Positions 18,769-27,469 of a stretch of 47,636 bases of DNA are shown here, in pieces. Position 1 is the first letter of the stretch. Each line of letters opens with the position of its first letter. The stretch lies in assembly GCA_000621985.1 (NCBI GenBank), contig KK211382.1, positions 1 to 47,636 on the forward strand. Direction: 5' to 3'. Both the position numbers and the translations under genes were made by a program. Under the pieces are notes generated by a model. The model was given only the letters and a program-made list of their open reading frames with translations, searched no databases and had not been told where the DNA came from. This DNA is from Lachnospiraceae bacterium V9D3004. Lineage in GTDB: Bacteria > Bacillota > Clostridia > Lachnospirales > Lachnospiraceae.

Positions 18769-20562
18769 CTACAGACTTCCCATCTGTGAGTCGGCTATAT
18801 CCCGGTACACTTCACAACACTCCATCAGTTCTTCATGACTTCCGTATCCTATCGCCTGTCCGTCTTCCATAACGAGTATATGTGTCAGATCCTTTACCGA
18901 ACTGACCCTCTGGGCGATCACGACACAGGTGCAGTCCGGATAACAGTTCTTCAGATTGTATCTGAGCTTTGCATCGGTTGCGTAGTCAAGTGCGCTTGAT
19001 GAATCGTCAAGCACGAGATATTCCGGATTGCCCGCAAGCGCTCTTGCTATCAGGATTCTCTGCCTCTGACCTCCGCTAAGGTTCATCCCCTTGATGTCAG
19101 CCATATAATCATATCCTTCTTCAAGGGTATCGATGTAGTCGCTTATAAGCGCTGCCGAAGCGGCACGTTTTACATCATCCATACCGATATCCCTGCCAAA
19201 ACTTATATTTTCCGCAAGAGTATCATTGAATATCGTATCGTTCTGGAGCACTATTCCGATATTGCTTCTAAGTGTCTTTAATCCCATATCCCTTATATCC
19301 ATGCCGTTCATGCGTATGCTTCCCGATGAAACATCATACAAACGCATAAGAAGATTCACTATAGTAGTCTTACCGCTTCCGGTAGAACCTATTATTCCTA
19401 TGGATTCTCCCGCTGCAAGCGAAAAGCTTATGTTTCTGACCTCGAATCCCCTGTTCTTTCCATGGCTTTCGTAACAGAAGCTCACATCTCGGAATTCCAG
19501 GGCAGGGGCGGTGTGGCGGGCTGAGATTCTTTCATGGGAACCGTCTTCTATGTTCCCTGTGCCGCCCACACCACCCGGCCTGTCGGCGGTTTCTGTTTCC
19601 CTCTCCTGCATCCCTCTCTCATCCTCAAGCACAAGCACCGATGCGATCCTGTCCGCAGAAGCGCCTGCTTTTGAATACATCATGAAGATTCTTCTTATAC
19701 CCATGACTGCCATTGTTATCATATTAAAATATGTCAAAAACGCAAGGATCACACCGACTTCCATACTTCCTTCATTTACCCTGGCTGCGCCGATGATAAC
19801 AACAAGCGTAAGTCCGACGTTAAGAAACAGCGTCATAACGGTTCCCGGTAACGCCATTACTTTACCGGCAAAAATATCATCATTTGTTAAATCCTTATTG
19901 TATTTATTGAATCTCGCTTTTTCATGTTCTTCTCTGGAAAGACCTTTGATCACTCGTATGCCCGTAATGTTCTCGCGCATTATACGAACTACCTGATCGA
20001 GTCTTCCCTGAACTTTTCGAAATAACGGAATTCCCTTGCGGGTTATATATATGACTGTGTATGCGAGAATCGGAACCATGCATAGAAGAACAAGTGCCAG
20101 CACCGGATCAAGAGTGACAGCAACAGATATCGCACCAACCAGCATGATAGGCGATCTTACTCCCATTCTCTGTATCATTCCGATAAAACTCTGTACATTA
20201 TAAGAATCGGAAGTCATTTCCGATATTAATGAAGGCAGAGATATATGATCAAATGTTGCGCCGCTCAGATATATCGTCCTGCAGAACAGATCATGTCTGA
20301 GCGTCCTTATAGAATCCCTTGCAGTCGCTGTTGCGATTCGGTTTCCCGTAACATTAAGCGACCTCGCGAGAAGCGCGAGAAGGGCCATCGCAACACCAAG
20401 CCATATTACCGTCACGATCTCTTTGGCCGGCGCCGCCGTATCTATCATATATTCAAGAATATATGGTATAAGAAGCTCTGCGACAACAGCCAGAAATTTG
20501 AGCAATAATGTAAGCGCTATTCTTTTTTTGTATGATGACATGTACTGCCACATCAGCTTCAT
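18769..20562 (-). CDS. ABC exporter, half-transporter with degenerate ATP site
   Basis: A 597-residue partner half: membrane domain first, then an ATPase with Walker A GSTGSGKTT and a normal LSGGQRQRI signature. Two catalytic positions are changed: Walker B ends LVLDDSSSALD (Asp in place of the catalytic Glu) and the switch His is Gln (IAQRVSSV). This is the classic degenerate subunit of a heterodimeric exporter. A Gly/Glu/Arg-rich linker of about 35 residues precedes the ATPase. It is the first gene of the pair and is divergent from the phosphate-type response regulator. Confidence 0.93.
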   Translation of the reverse strand: MKLMWQYMSSYKKRIALTLLLKFLAVVAELLIPYILEYMIDTAAPAKEIVTVIWLGVAMALLALLARSLNVTGNRIATATARDSIRTLRHDLFCRTIYLSGATFDHISLPSLISEMTSDSYNVQSFIGMIQRMGVRSPIMLVGAISVAVTLDPVLALVLLCMVPILAYTVIYITRKGIPLFRKVQGRLDQVVRIMRENITGIRVIKGLSREEHEKARFNKYNKDLTNDDIFAGKVMALPGTVMTLFLNVGLTLVVIIGAARVNEGSMEVGVILAFLTYFNMITMAVMGIRRIFMMYSKAGASADRIASVLVLEDERGMQERETETADRPGGVGGTGNIEDGSHERISARHTAPALEFRDVSFCYESHGKNRGFEVRNISFSLAAGESIGIIGSTGSGKTTIVNLLMRLYDVSSGSIRMNGMDIRDMGLKTLRSNIGIVLQNDTIFNDTLAENISFGRDIGMDDVKRAASAALISDYIDTLEEGYDYMADIKGMNLSGGQRQRILIARALAGNPEYLVLDDSSSALDYATDAKLRYNLKNCYPDCTCVVIAQRVSSVKDLTHILVMEDGQAIGYGSHEELMECCEVYRDIADSQMGSL

Positions 20563-20600
20563 ACGCTTTTCTCCTTAATATTTCATGTTCCATGAATTCA

Positions 20601-20704
20601 TATGCTGTACATTACCAGGTTCAGAAGCATACATATCCGTTAAGTGTCGTATGCTGTACTCCCCGCGTGGATAAGATTTTAACATGAAGCACGATATAAT
20701 GCAA
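20601..20704 (-). promoter_or_regulatory. ABC exporter promoter and repeated TATGCTGTAC sites
   Basis: Minus-strand TTGCAT (20699-20704), 17 bases, TAAAAT (20676-20681) is a candidate promoter for the exporter. Downstream of it, in the transcript leader, the 10-mer TATGCTGTAC occurs exactly at 20601-20610 and 20650-20659 (49 bases apart). An inverted AGCATA lies between them at 20626-20631. The arrangement suggests operator sites for an unidentified regulator. Confidence 0.45.
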
Positions 20705-20710
20705 TTTATC

Positions 20711-20740
20711 TGTACATAAAATATGTAATTATGTTATACT
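20711..20740 (+). promoter_or_regulatory. Promoter of the phosphate-type two-component operon
   Basis: TGTACA (20711-20716), an 18-base spacer and TATACT (20735-20740) lie about 45 bases before the GTG start of the response regulator. A good -10 and a moderate -35 are seen. Confidence 0.6.
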
Positions 20741-20783
20741 ATTACTATATAACCCATGGTAAATGAAACGGAGGACGTCAAAG

Positions 20784-21467
20784 GTGATCTATCTTGTCGA
20801 AGACGACAACAATATACGTGAACTTGTCGTCTATACACTTAACCATATGAAGCTTACCACAGAAGGCTTTGACAAACCTTCAGACTTCCGCAAAGCTATG
20901 GAAAAGAGCAGACCGGATCTGATCCTGCTTGACATCATGCTGCCGGAAGAAGACGGTCTGTCCATTCTCCGTGACATAAGAAGCAATTCCCTTACCGCTA
21001 GAATTCCGGTGATCATGCTCACCGCGAAGGCCGAGGAATATGATAAAGTAAAAGGACTTGAAAGCGGCGCCGACGATTACATCTCCAAACCTTTCGGCAT
21101 GATGGAGCTTGTCGCAAGAGTCAAAGCGGTCTTAAGAAGATCCGATTACAACAATATGCCTTCCGATGAAAATGCCTGGATGGATTACAATGTCGGAGAT
21201 CTGTACGTGAATCCGGCAAAACACGTTGTTCAGGTTGATGGAAATGTGATCAATCTTACGGTCAAGGAATATGATATGTTATGTATGCTTCTTGCACACA
21301 GGGGTACTGTTCTGTCAAGAGACAGGCTGCTGACAAATATATGGGGATATTCATTTGACGGTGCAAACAGAACGGTTGATGTTCACATCAGAACACTTCG
21401 TCAGAAGCTTGGAAAAGCCGGTGATTGTATTACCACGATCAGGGGCGTGGGATACCGGATAGACTGA
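20784..21467 (+). CDS. Response regulator, OmpR/PhoB family
   Basis: A 227-residue DNA-binding response regulator. The receiver domain has the acidic pair at 7-8, phospho-acceptor Asp50 (LILLDIMLP) and Lys102 (SKPFG). The winged-helix output domain ends GVGYRID. I choose the GTG at 20784 (MIYLVEDDNN) because GGAGG lies nine bases upstream and this is the usual family start; the ATG at 20763 has no such site. It forms an operon with the kinase, and the Na/Pi cotransporter downstream supports a PhoB/PhoP-like role in phosphate sensing (inference). Confidence 0.9.
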   Translation: MIYLVEDDNNIRELVVYTLNHMKLTTEGFDKPSDFRKAMEKSRPDLILLDIMLPEEDGLSILRDIRSNSLTARIPVIMLTAKAEEYDKVKGLESGADDYISKPFGMMELVARVKAVLRRSDYNNMPSDENAWMDYNVGDLYVNPAKHVVQVDGNVINLTVKEYDMLCMLLAHRGTVLSRDRLLTNIWGYSFDGANRTVDVHIRTLRQKLGKAGDCITTIRGVGYRID

Positions 21468-21546
21468 TAATATCTGTTCACCGGCGCTTAGCTGCAATGA
21501 ACCCGGGTGTTTGACATCAATTAAAAATCAAATAAGGGGTGATAAT

Positions 21547-22584
21547 ATGGAGAAAGGTATCAAATGTAAAAAAGCACATTCAATGAAATATGTTATTGCC
21601 AAAAACTGCATACTTTTGTCAATAATTGTCATGTTGTGTACGGCGGGAGGCGTATACCTGTTAGCTGACCGGCCATTTGACCAGGGCGATACGTTATTCG
21701 GTATTGTAGTACTCGTGTGCACACTGGCAGTGATCGTACTCACTTCCATCTACATTGCTTCTTCAATCTCAAATCATGTTAAGAGAGTGAATCTGTACAA
21801 TCCCATCAAGGAAACCTCTTACAAGGAACTGTACCCGATGATCGACAGAATGGATTCCCTTAACAGACAACTTGCCAATCACCTTGCCAAGCTTCAGGAA
21901 GACAATGATAATTCGGATGCAATGCGGCGTGAATTCACTGCCAATATATCACATGAATTAAAAACACCTCTCACCTCCATCTCCGGTTACTCCGAGATCA
22001 TCCGTGACGGTCTCGTAAAAAAGAATGAAGTACCCGAATTTGCAGGAAAGATCTATGATGAAGCTTCACGACTCATCACTCTGGTTGAAGATATACTGAA
22101 ACTCTCGGAACTTGATGAATGGCATGCAGGCGAAGAAGACTTAAAGGACGTTGACATATACAAACTGTCCAAGAAGATAATATCCCAGCTCGAGCCGATT
22201 GCCGCAAAGAACAAGATCACTCTGTCTCTCACCGGCAAGCATGTTAATGTCAAGGGCGTTGAACACATTTTAAATGAAATGATATATAATCTGTGCGACA
22301 ACGCGATCAAATACAACGTACCCGAAGGAAAAGTCGAGATCGCGATCAACCAGTATGTCGACGGTGTCGAACTTTCGGTCAAGGATACCGGAATCGGCAT
22401 TCCCCAGAAAGATATCAGCCACATATTCGATCGTTTCTACCGCGTTGACAAGAGCCACTCCAAAGCTATCGGCGGCACGGGCCTCGGCCTGTCCATAGTA
22501 AAGCACGGTGCCAATTTTCACGGCGCCCGCGTAAATGTAAAGAGCAAACCGGGCAAGGGCACCACGATCAGTATAACATTTTAG
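21547..22584 (+). CDS. Sensor histidine kinase, PhoR-like
   Basis: A 345-residue membrane kinase. Two hydrophobic segments near the N-terminus flank a very short external loop, so it has almost no extracellular sensor domain. The H-box is ANISHELKTPLTS, followed by the N-box (NLCDNAIKYN) and the G boxes (DTGIGIP, GGTGLGLSIVKHG). The ATG at 21547 follows AAGGGGTG; the TTG at 21511 is less likely. It partners the upstream response regulator. The lack of a sensor domain suggests signalling through a transport protein, as known for PhoR-type kinases (inference). Confidence 0.9.
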   Translation: MEKGIKCKKAHSMKYVIAKNCILLSIIVMLCTAGGVYLLADRPFDQGDTLFGIVVLVCTLAVIVLTSIYIASSISNHVKRVNLYNPIKETSYKELYPMIDRMDSLNRQLANHLAKLQEDNDNSDAMRREFTANISHELKTPLTSISGYSEIIRDGLVKKNEVPEFAGKIYDEASRLITLVEDILKLSELDEWHAGEEDLKDVDIYKLSKKIISQLEPIAAKNKITLSLTGKHVNVKGVEHILNEMIYNLCDNAIKYNVPEGKVEIAINQYVDGVELSVKDTGIGIPQKDISHIFDRFYRVDKSHSKAIGGTGLGLSIVKHGANFHGARVNVKSKPGKGTTISITF

Positions 22585-22599
22585 TTAAACGCGTAATAT

Positions 22600-22697
22600 G
22601 GGGGGTTGGTATGGGTTTACAGGCTTTATAACTGTTTGAGCGAAGCGAGTTTTATAAAGCCGAAAAACTTTTACCAACCCCTCATATACCACCCCCC
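22600..22697 (+). repeat. Nested palindrome with two alternative outer pairings
   Basis: GGGGTTGGTA (22602-22611) pairs with TACCAACCCC (22672-22681), and GGCTTTATAA (22622-22631) with TTATAAAGCC (22652-22661). The inner loop contains GAGCGAAGCGAG. A second complement of the 5' arm, ATACCACCCCCC (22686-22697), follows directly, so GGGGGGTTGGTAT can pair with either 3' arm. There is no T-tract typical of a terminator. It lies just after the kinase gene and before the Pho-box-like array. Confidence 0.7.
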
Positions 22698-22732
22698 TTC
22701 AACTAACAGCCGTCCCAGCGAACACCAGCGAT

Positions 22733-22771
22733 TTAACATAGATTTAACAATTCTCTTCAACACATTTAACG
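22733..22771 (+). promoter_or_regulatory. Pho-box-like direct-repeat array
   Basis: Four TTAACA-like hexamers on one strand: TTAACA (22733), TTAACA (22744), TCAACA (22757) and TTAACG (22766), with start-to-start spacing of 11, 13 and 9 bases, totalling three helical turns. Bacillus PhoP binds TT(A/T)ACA-type repeats at about 11-base spacing upstream of phosphate genes. The array ends 46 bases before a Na/Pi cotransporter gene, next to a PhoB/PhoR-type pair. The sequence match is seen; the binding is inferred. Confidence 0.7.
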
Positions 22772-22817
22772 AAAAAGGTGTTATTGTGAAAATAGTTTTA
22801 CCGGAGGAGAATGATAT

Positions 22818-24581
22818 ATGGAAACAATTAAGATAATAGTATCTCTGCTGGGCGGAGTTGCACTTTTTCTGTTTGGAATGTCTATAATGGGCGACGGTCT
22901 TAAGAAGGTCGCAGGCAATAAACTCGAGATCATTCTGTGGAAACTGTCAAGCAATCCTATCAAAGGAATACTTCTTGGAACCGGAGTTACCGCCGTTATC
23001 CAGAGTTCTTCCGCAACTACCGTTATGGTCATCGGTTTTGTTAACTCAGGCATGATGAAATTCAGTCAGGCCATCGGTATAGTTATGGGTTCCAACATCG
23101 GTACAAGCATTACCGGATGGGTTCTCTGTATGTCTTATATTGACGGAACTGCCGGCGGAATCGCAAGTCTTTTATCAACGGCAACTCTCAGCGCGATCAT
23201 CGCTCTTATCGGTGTCGTTTTGCGAATGTTCAGCAAGAAGGCAACACATAATTATATCGGAAGCATAATGCTCGGATTCTCGGTTCTGATGTTCGGAATG
23301 CAGCAGATGAGCGGTGCCGTTGCTCCGTTAAAAGAGAGCGAGGTATTCATCAATACGCTCACCGCATTTTCCAATCCTCTGCTCGGAATTCTCATAGGTA
23401 TCGTATTCACTGCAATATTACAGAGTTCATCCGCTTCTATCGGTATATTACAGGCATTGTCTGTTACCGGAGCGATCAACTTTTCTACCGCATTACCGAT
23501 AATCATGGGTATGGGTATCGGTGCAGCCGCACCGGTTCTCCTCTCATCAATAGGTACCAACACCAACGGTAAGAGAACAGCTTTGATATATCTGTTCAAC
23601 GACCTTGCGGGTGCAATAGTATGGGGAACTCTGTTCTATACCATCAACGCATTTGTTCATTTTGACTTCATAGATATGACTATGAATCCGGTTACGATAG
23701 CACTTGTTAATTCCGTGCTTCGAATCGGCAATATAACCGTGCTGAGCTTCTTCATACCATATATAGAGAAGCTGATATGCCTGATCATCAAAGACAATCC
23801 GGAAGAGCTTGAAGACGTCAAGGACTTCGACATGCTTGAAGACAGATTCATAGACCATCCTGCGATCGCTATCGAACAGAGCAGGCTTGCTGTTATATCA
23901 ATGGCCAAGAAAGCCAGGAAAAATGTCGGAAGAGCCATGTCACTCTTAGCTGAATTCGATGCAAAGCGCTTTGAGAAGGTTCAACGCAAAGAAGATGTCA
24001 TTGATAAATACGAAGACAAGCTCGGAACTTATCTTGTTAAACTTACTGCCGTTGAATTGCAGCGCGGGCAAAATACCCAGGTATCTCTTATACTTCACAC
24101 TATAGGAGACTTTGAACGTATCGGTGACCACGCCGTTAACATAGCTGAAGTTGCACAGGAGATAAGCGACAAGAAACTGGAATTCTCCCATGAGGCAACC
24201 CGCGAGCTTAAAGTAATCAGAAAAGCAGTTCTTGATATACTTGATCTTACCTTATATGCATATACCGAAAATGATATGGAAAAAGCATATCAGGTCGAAC
24301 CGCTTGAAGAAGTGATAGATACATTGTGTTATGAATTAAAAGCACGCCATATAAGTCGTGTACAATCCGGAAACTGTACACTTAATCAGGGATTTGTATT
24401 CAACGATCTGTTAGGTAATTATGAAAGAATAGCAGATTACTGTTCCAACATAGCAGTTGCCATGATAGAGCTACAGGCAGCCGAATTCGATACCCACCAG
24501 TATCTGAGTTCCGTAAAGGAACACGACAATGCGAACTTTACTAAGCTGTATGAAGAATACAAGCTGAAATATGTGATATGA
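22818..24581 (+). CDS. Na+/phosphate cotransporter with C-terminal PhoU domain
   Basis: A 587-residue NptA/YjbB-type transporter. Two inverted Na_Pi_cotrans repeats each carry the family motif: QSSSAT at 62-67 and QSSSAS at 202-207. The membrane part ends near residue 330. The remaining 250 residues are helical and PhoU-like (IGDFERIGDHAVNIAE and LLGNYERIADYCSNIA). GGAGGAG lies ahead of the ATG. Phosphate uptake or export is the family role; the PhoU part may link transport to the neighbouring kinase (inference). Confidence 0.92.
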   Translation: METIKIIVSLLGGVALFLFGMSIMGDGLKKVAGNKLEIILWKLSSNPIKGILLGTGVTAVIQSSSATTVMVIGFVNSGMMKFSQAIGIVMGSNIGTSITGWVLCMSYIDGTAGGIASLLSTATLSAIIALIGVVLRMFSKKATHNYIGSIMLGFSVLMFGMQQMSGAVAPLKESEVFINTLTAFSNPLLGILIGIVFTAILQSSSASIGILQALSVTGAINFSTALPIIMGMGIGAAAPVLLSSIGTNTNGKRTALIYLFNDLAGAIVWGTLFYTINAFVHFDFIDMTMNPVTIALVNSVLRIGNITVLSFFIPYIEKLICLIIKDNPEELEDVKDFDMLEDRFIDHPAIAIEQSRLAVISMAKKARKNVGRAMSLLAEFDAKRFEKVQRKEDVIDKYEDKLGTYLVKLTAVELQRGQNTQVSLILHTIGDFERIGDHAVNIAEVAQEISDKKLEFSHEATRELKVIRKAVLDILDLTLYAYTENDMEKAYQVEPLEEVIDTLCYELKARHISRVQSGNCTLNQGFVFNDLLGNYERIADYCSNIAVAMIELQAAEFDTHQYLSSVKEHDNANFTKLYEEYKLKYVI

Positions 24582-24617
24582 TTTCAGTGTACGAAACTTT
24601 TACATATACAGAAAAAT

Positions 24618-24670
24618 CGACCCCCGGGCCTGCATGTGTGTGTCGTCACATGCGAACCCGGGGGTCTTTC
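24618..24670. terminator. Strong terminator between convergent genes
   Basis: GACCCCCGGG (24619-24628) pairs with CCCGGGGGTC (24657-24666), and GCATGTG (24632-24638) with CACATGC (24647-24653), giving a 17-bp near-continuous stem. It lies between the cotransporter and the alpha-galactosidase, which converge. The adjacent T and A runs are short, so it may act in both directions. Confidence 0.8.
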
Positions 24671-24699
24671 AAATATATTGAAAAAAAGTAAGGGGGGGC

Positions 24700-26865
24700 T
24701 TATTGGCTGACCAGGTGATACAGTGATGCCTTAAAGTCGCCGAATTCTCCGTTAACCGGCAAACCTACGTTCATCAGCACATCACCGTTAATATCACGGT
24801 CAAGTTCATCCACATGATAGGTAATGCTCTCGTCAAGTCCCTGCAGTTTTACGGCAGGCATTCCGTGTGCTGCAACGGAAAGAACTTGAACATATGTTAC
24901 AAGCGCTTCCTTTTTATCTTTTGAAACTACCATATAGCAGTCATACCAGTTGTTCTCACGAAACGATGCGATCCTGTAATAATCGCCTTCTCTTACGAGA
25001 TCATTATACCGGTGATACATCTTAACCTGTCCCGGAATCTGATCTCTCTCTTCTTCAGATATCTTGGTAACATCAAGCTCGTAACCGAATGTTCCGGCAA
25101 GAGCGATCTTCCCTCTCGTATCAAACGGTGTTGTACGTCCGTTCGAATGATTCGGGCAATCCGTTACATGCGCTCCCATCGTTGATAATGGGTATATAAG
25201 CGCCGTACCTTCATGAATATACAATCTCTCTATTGCATCTGCATTGTCAGAACACCATATCTGCGGGCTGAAATAAAGCATTCCGGGATCATATCTTCCA
25301 CCGCCGCTTGAACAGTTCTCAAGAAGGATATCCGGGAATTCCGATATAAGTCTTCCCTGCATCTCATACATTGCAAGCACGAATCTGTGATATATCTCTC
25401 CCTGTCTGTCGGCAGGAAGCCCTGCTGTGTAGAGATCGGACAACGGACGGTTCATATCCCATTTCACATATTCAACGTTGGCGCTCCTTAGCACCTTCGC
25501 AATACTGTCGTATATATAATCCCGAACTTCTTTTCTTGTTATGTCAGCAACGTACTGGTTACGGCATCTTACCGGATCTCTGCCCGGTATCTCGATCGCC
25601 CAGTCAGGATGAGCACGATATATATCAGATTCGGGACATATCATCTCCGGCTCGAACCACATACCGAACTTCATACCCAGCTTGTTGACTTCGCTCACAA
25701 GATAGTTAAGTCCTCCTTTAATTTTATCTTCATTAACTACCCAATCTCCGAGCGCACGGTTATCATCAAATCTGTTGCCAAACCAGCCGTCATCAACAAC
25801 AAGCATCTCTATTCCAAGCTCCGATGCCTGCTTTGCGATAGACAGCAATTTATCCGTATCGAAATCAAAGTACGTAGCTTCCCAGTTATTTATAAGGATC
25901 GGACGCTTTTTATTGCGGTATTTGCCTCTGATAAGGTGGTTTCGGTACAGATCATGGAAGTTTCTTGTCATCCCTCCGAGGCCTTCACATGAATAAACCA
26001 TGACAACTTCCGGCGCGGTAAATATCTCGCCATGCCTTAACTTCCACTCAAAGTTATACGGGCTGATACCTGCAACCATTCTTATGCTGTCATGCTGTGT
26101 AAGTTCATATCTGATCTCGTAATTACCCGAATATACGAGATTCATGGCGAACACTTCACCAAGCGTCTGATTGGTTCCCGGAGTAACAAGAGCTGCAAAA
26201 GGATGATCCTGATGTCCCGATACACCCCTCTCAGATGAAACTCCCTGTCGGCCGTGTCCGACTTTTCTTCTCTGAATGTGTCTCTCCCTGCCCCATGAGC
26301 CATGGAGAGTAACAGCTTCAAAATCCTCGTTATTAAGATCAAGACAAGCACTTAAGACCTTGGTAAGCCTGATCACTTTGCCTGAAGTATTCCTTACTCT
26401 GACACTTCTTGTAATAACATCAACGTCTTCGAACGCTGAATATATCATCGTGACCTCAAGCCCTATAAGCTTGTCCTTCATCACAAGCTCAAGTGTCATG
26501 CAATTATTCTCTTCTGCAAATGTTGCCGGAAGTCCTTCAAGTTCCGGCTTACCTTTGTATATTTTGTGTGATAGGTATAGCGGTTCAAATGTATTGCATC
26601 CGTCTTCAGTCTTAACCTCTATACAATGCTCTCTGAAATCGCCGACTCCGGCCGTAGGATACTCCAGCCATGCGCCGTCAAAGAACCAATGCTTGTTCTT
26701 CTTGTCTATTCCCGGCATGGGGGTCGGCGAAGAGCCGCCCCTCAGCTTTTTTCCGTAATAAATGTGTACTACATGTCCGGGTTCATCTGTAACTCCCAGA
26801 ATATAGCTTGTTTTTGCAGTGTCCAGTTTGAACACTTTTTCTTTTTCATTATATGTGATACCCAT
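24700..26865 (-). CDS. Alpha-galactosidase, GH36
   Basis: A 721-residue GH36 alpha-galactosidase that releases galactose from raffinose-type sugars and galactomannan. The TIM barrel follows an N-terminal beta domain. The nucleophile is Asp470 in VKWDMNRPL. The CSSGGGRYDPGML motif starts at 518, and the acid/base Asp540 lies in WCSDNADAIERL. MVVDDGWFG-type barrel residues are near 357. There is no signal peptide, so it acts on imported sugar. It has its own transcription unit between two terminators. Galactokinase is encoded 14 kb away. Confidence 0.95.
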   Translation of the reverse strand: MGITYNEKEKVFKLDTAKTSYILGVTDEPGHVVHIYYGKKLRGGSSPTPMPGIDKKNKHWFFDGAWLEYPTAGVGDFREHCIEVKTEDGCNTFEPLYLSHKIYKGKPELEGLPATFAEENNCMTLELVMKDKLIGLEVTMIYSAFEDVDVITRSVRVRNTSGKVIRLTKVLSACLDLNNEDFEAVTLHGSWGRERHIQRRKVGHGRQGVSSERGVSGHQDHPFAALVTPGTNQTLGEVFAMNLVYSGNYEIRYELTQHDSIRMVAGISPYNFEWKLRHGEIFTAPEVVMVYSCEGLGGMTRNFHDLYRNHLIRGKYRNKKRPILINNWEATYFDFDTDKLLSIAKQASELGIEMLVVDDGWFGNRFDDNRALGDWVVNEDKIKGGLNYLVSEVNKLGMKFGMWFEPEMICPESDIYRAHPDWAIEIPGRDPVRCRNQYVADITRKEVRDYIYDSIAKVLRSANVEYVKWDMNRPLSDLYTAGLPADRQGEIYHRFVLAMYEMQGRLISEFPDILLENCSSGGGRYDPGMLYFSPQIWCSDNADAIERLYIHEGTALIYPLSTMGAHVTDCPNHSNGRTTPFDTRGKIALAGTFGYELDVTKISEEERDQIPGQVKMYHRYNDLVREGDYYRIASFRENNWYDCYMVVSKDKKEALVTYVQVLSVAAHGMPAVKLQGLDESITYHVDELDRDINGDVLMNVGLPVNGEFGDFKASLYHLVSQ

Positions 26866-26930
26866 TATTAACCCCCTGTAATAATATTACTTAATTACCC
26901 TATTTACGTTAGTGCCAATAAACTTAAACA

Positions 26931-26955
26931 GGCTAAGAGCCCCTGACTCTTAGCC
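26931..26955 (-). terminator. Terminator after the SecB-like gene
   Basis: GGCTAAGAG (26931-26939) pairs with CTCTTAGCC (26947-26955), a 9-bp stem with a 7-base loop. On the minus strand a T-rich tail follows. It ends the pta-cysK-small protein run before the alpha-galactosidase gene. Confidence 0.75.
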
Positions 26956-27022
26956 TATAATAAATTAACCAGTCTTATTAAACAATGGAATAATGTTATG
27001 TTGTTCATGTAAAACTGTGTAA

Positions 27023-27406
27023 TTACTCTTCCATCGAAAAAGTTACATCCGGTATTCTTACATTCATTCCTACCAGTGATGATATAATCTTAATCTTTTC
27101 ATTAACCAACAGGTAAACCTGGGACATGTACTTTTCCCGGATCACTTTGTCAAGATTGTCTACAAATGAGCTGACATTAACCGGTGTGTGTGTAACAAGC
27201 TCAAAAATCAACCTATCTCCCTCCGAATCCTTTGCCTGAAATATGAATTCAACTGTTGCTTTCAACGGTTCAGCCATATCAAGCAATACATTCATTCCGG
27301 TTCCTACCTCAAGCTTAACCTGAGTTCCCGGTGCATTTATAACGTTATTTTGAAATCTTACGGACTTCACTTCTGTCTGTCCGAATGTGATCTTCTTGTC
27401 GCTCAT
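27023..27406 (-). CDS. Small conserved-type protein, possibly SecB-like fold
   Basis: A 127-residue cytoplasmic protein with no membrane segment or signal. The alternating beta pattern (FQNNVINAPGTQVKLEV, ATVEFIFQAKD, RLIFELVTHTPVNV) followed by a C-terminal helix resembles the SecB chaperone fold in length and layout. The identity is too weak to assert. It follows cysK by 63 bases and ends at a terminator, so it is probably co-transcribed with cysK. Its function is unknown. Confidence 0.6.
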   Translation of the reverse strand: MSDKKITFGQTEVKSVRFQNNVINAPGTQVKLEVGTGMNVLLDMAEPLKATVEFIFQAKDSEGDRLIFELVTHTPVNVSSFVDNLDKVIREKYMSQVYLLVNEKIKIISSLVGMNVRIPDVTFSMEE

Positions 27407-27469
27407 TTATTTAATTCTCCTCTTATGTTATTGTTGTATCTGTTCATCCTGTACCCGGACCGTAAACCT

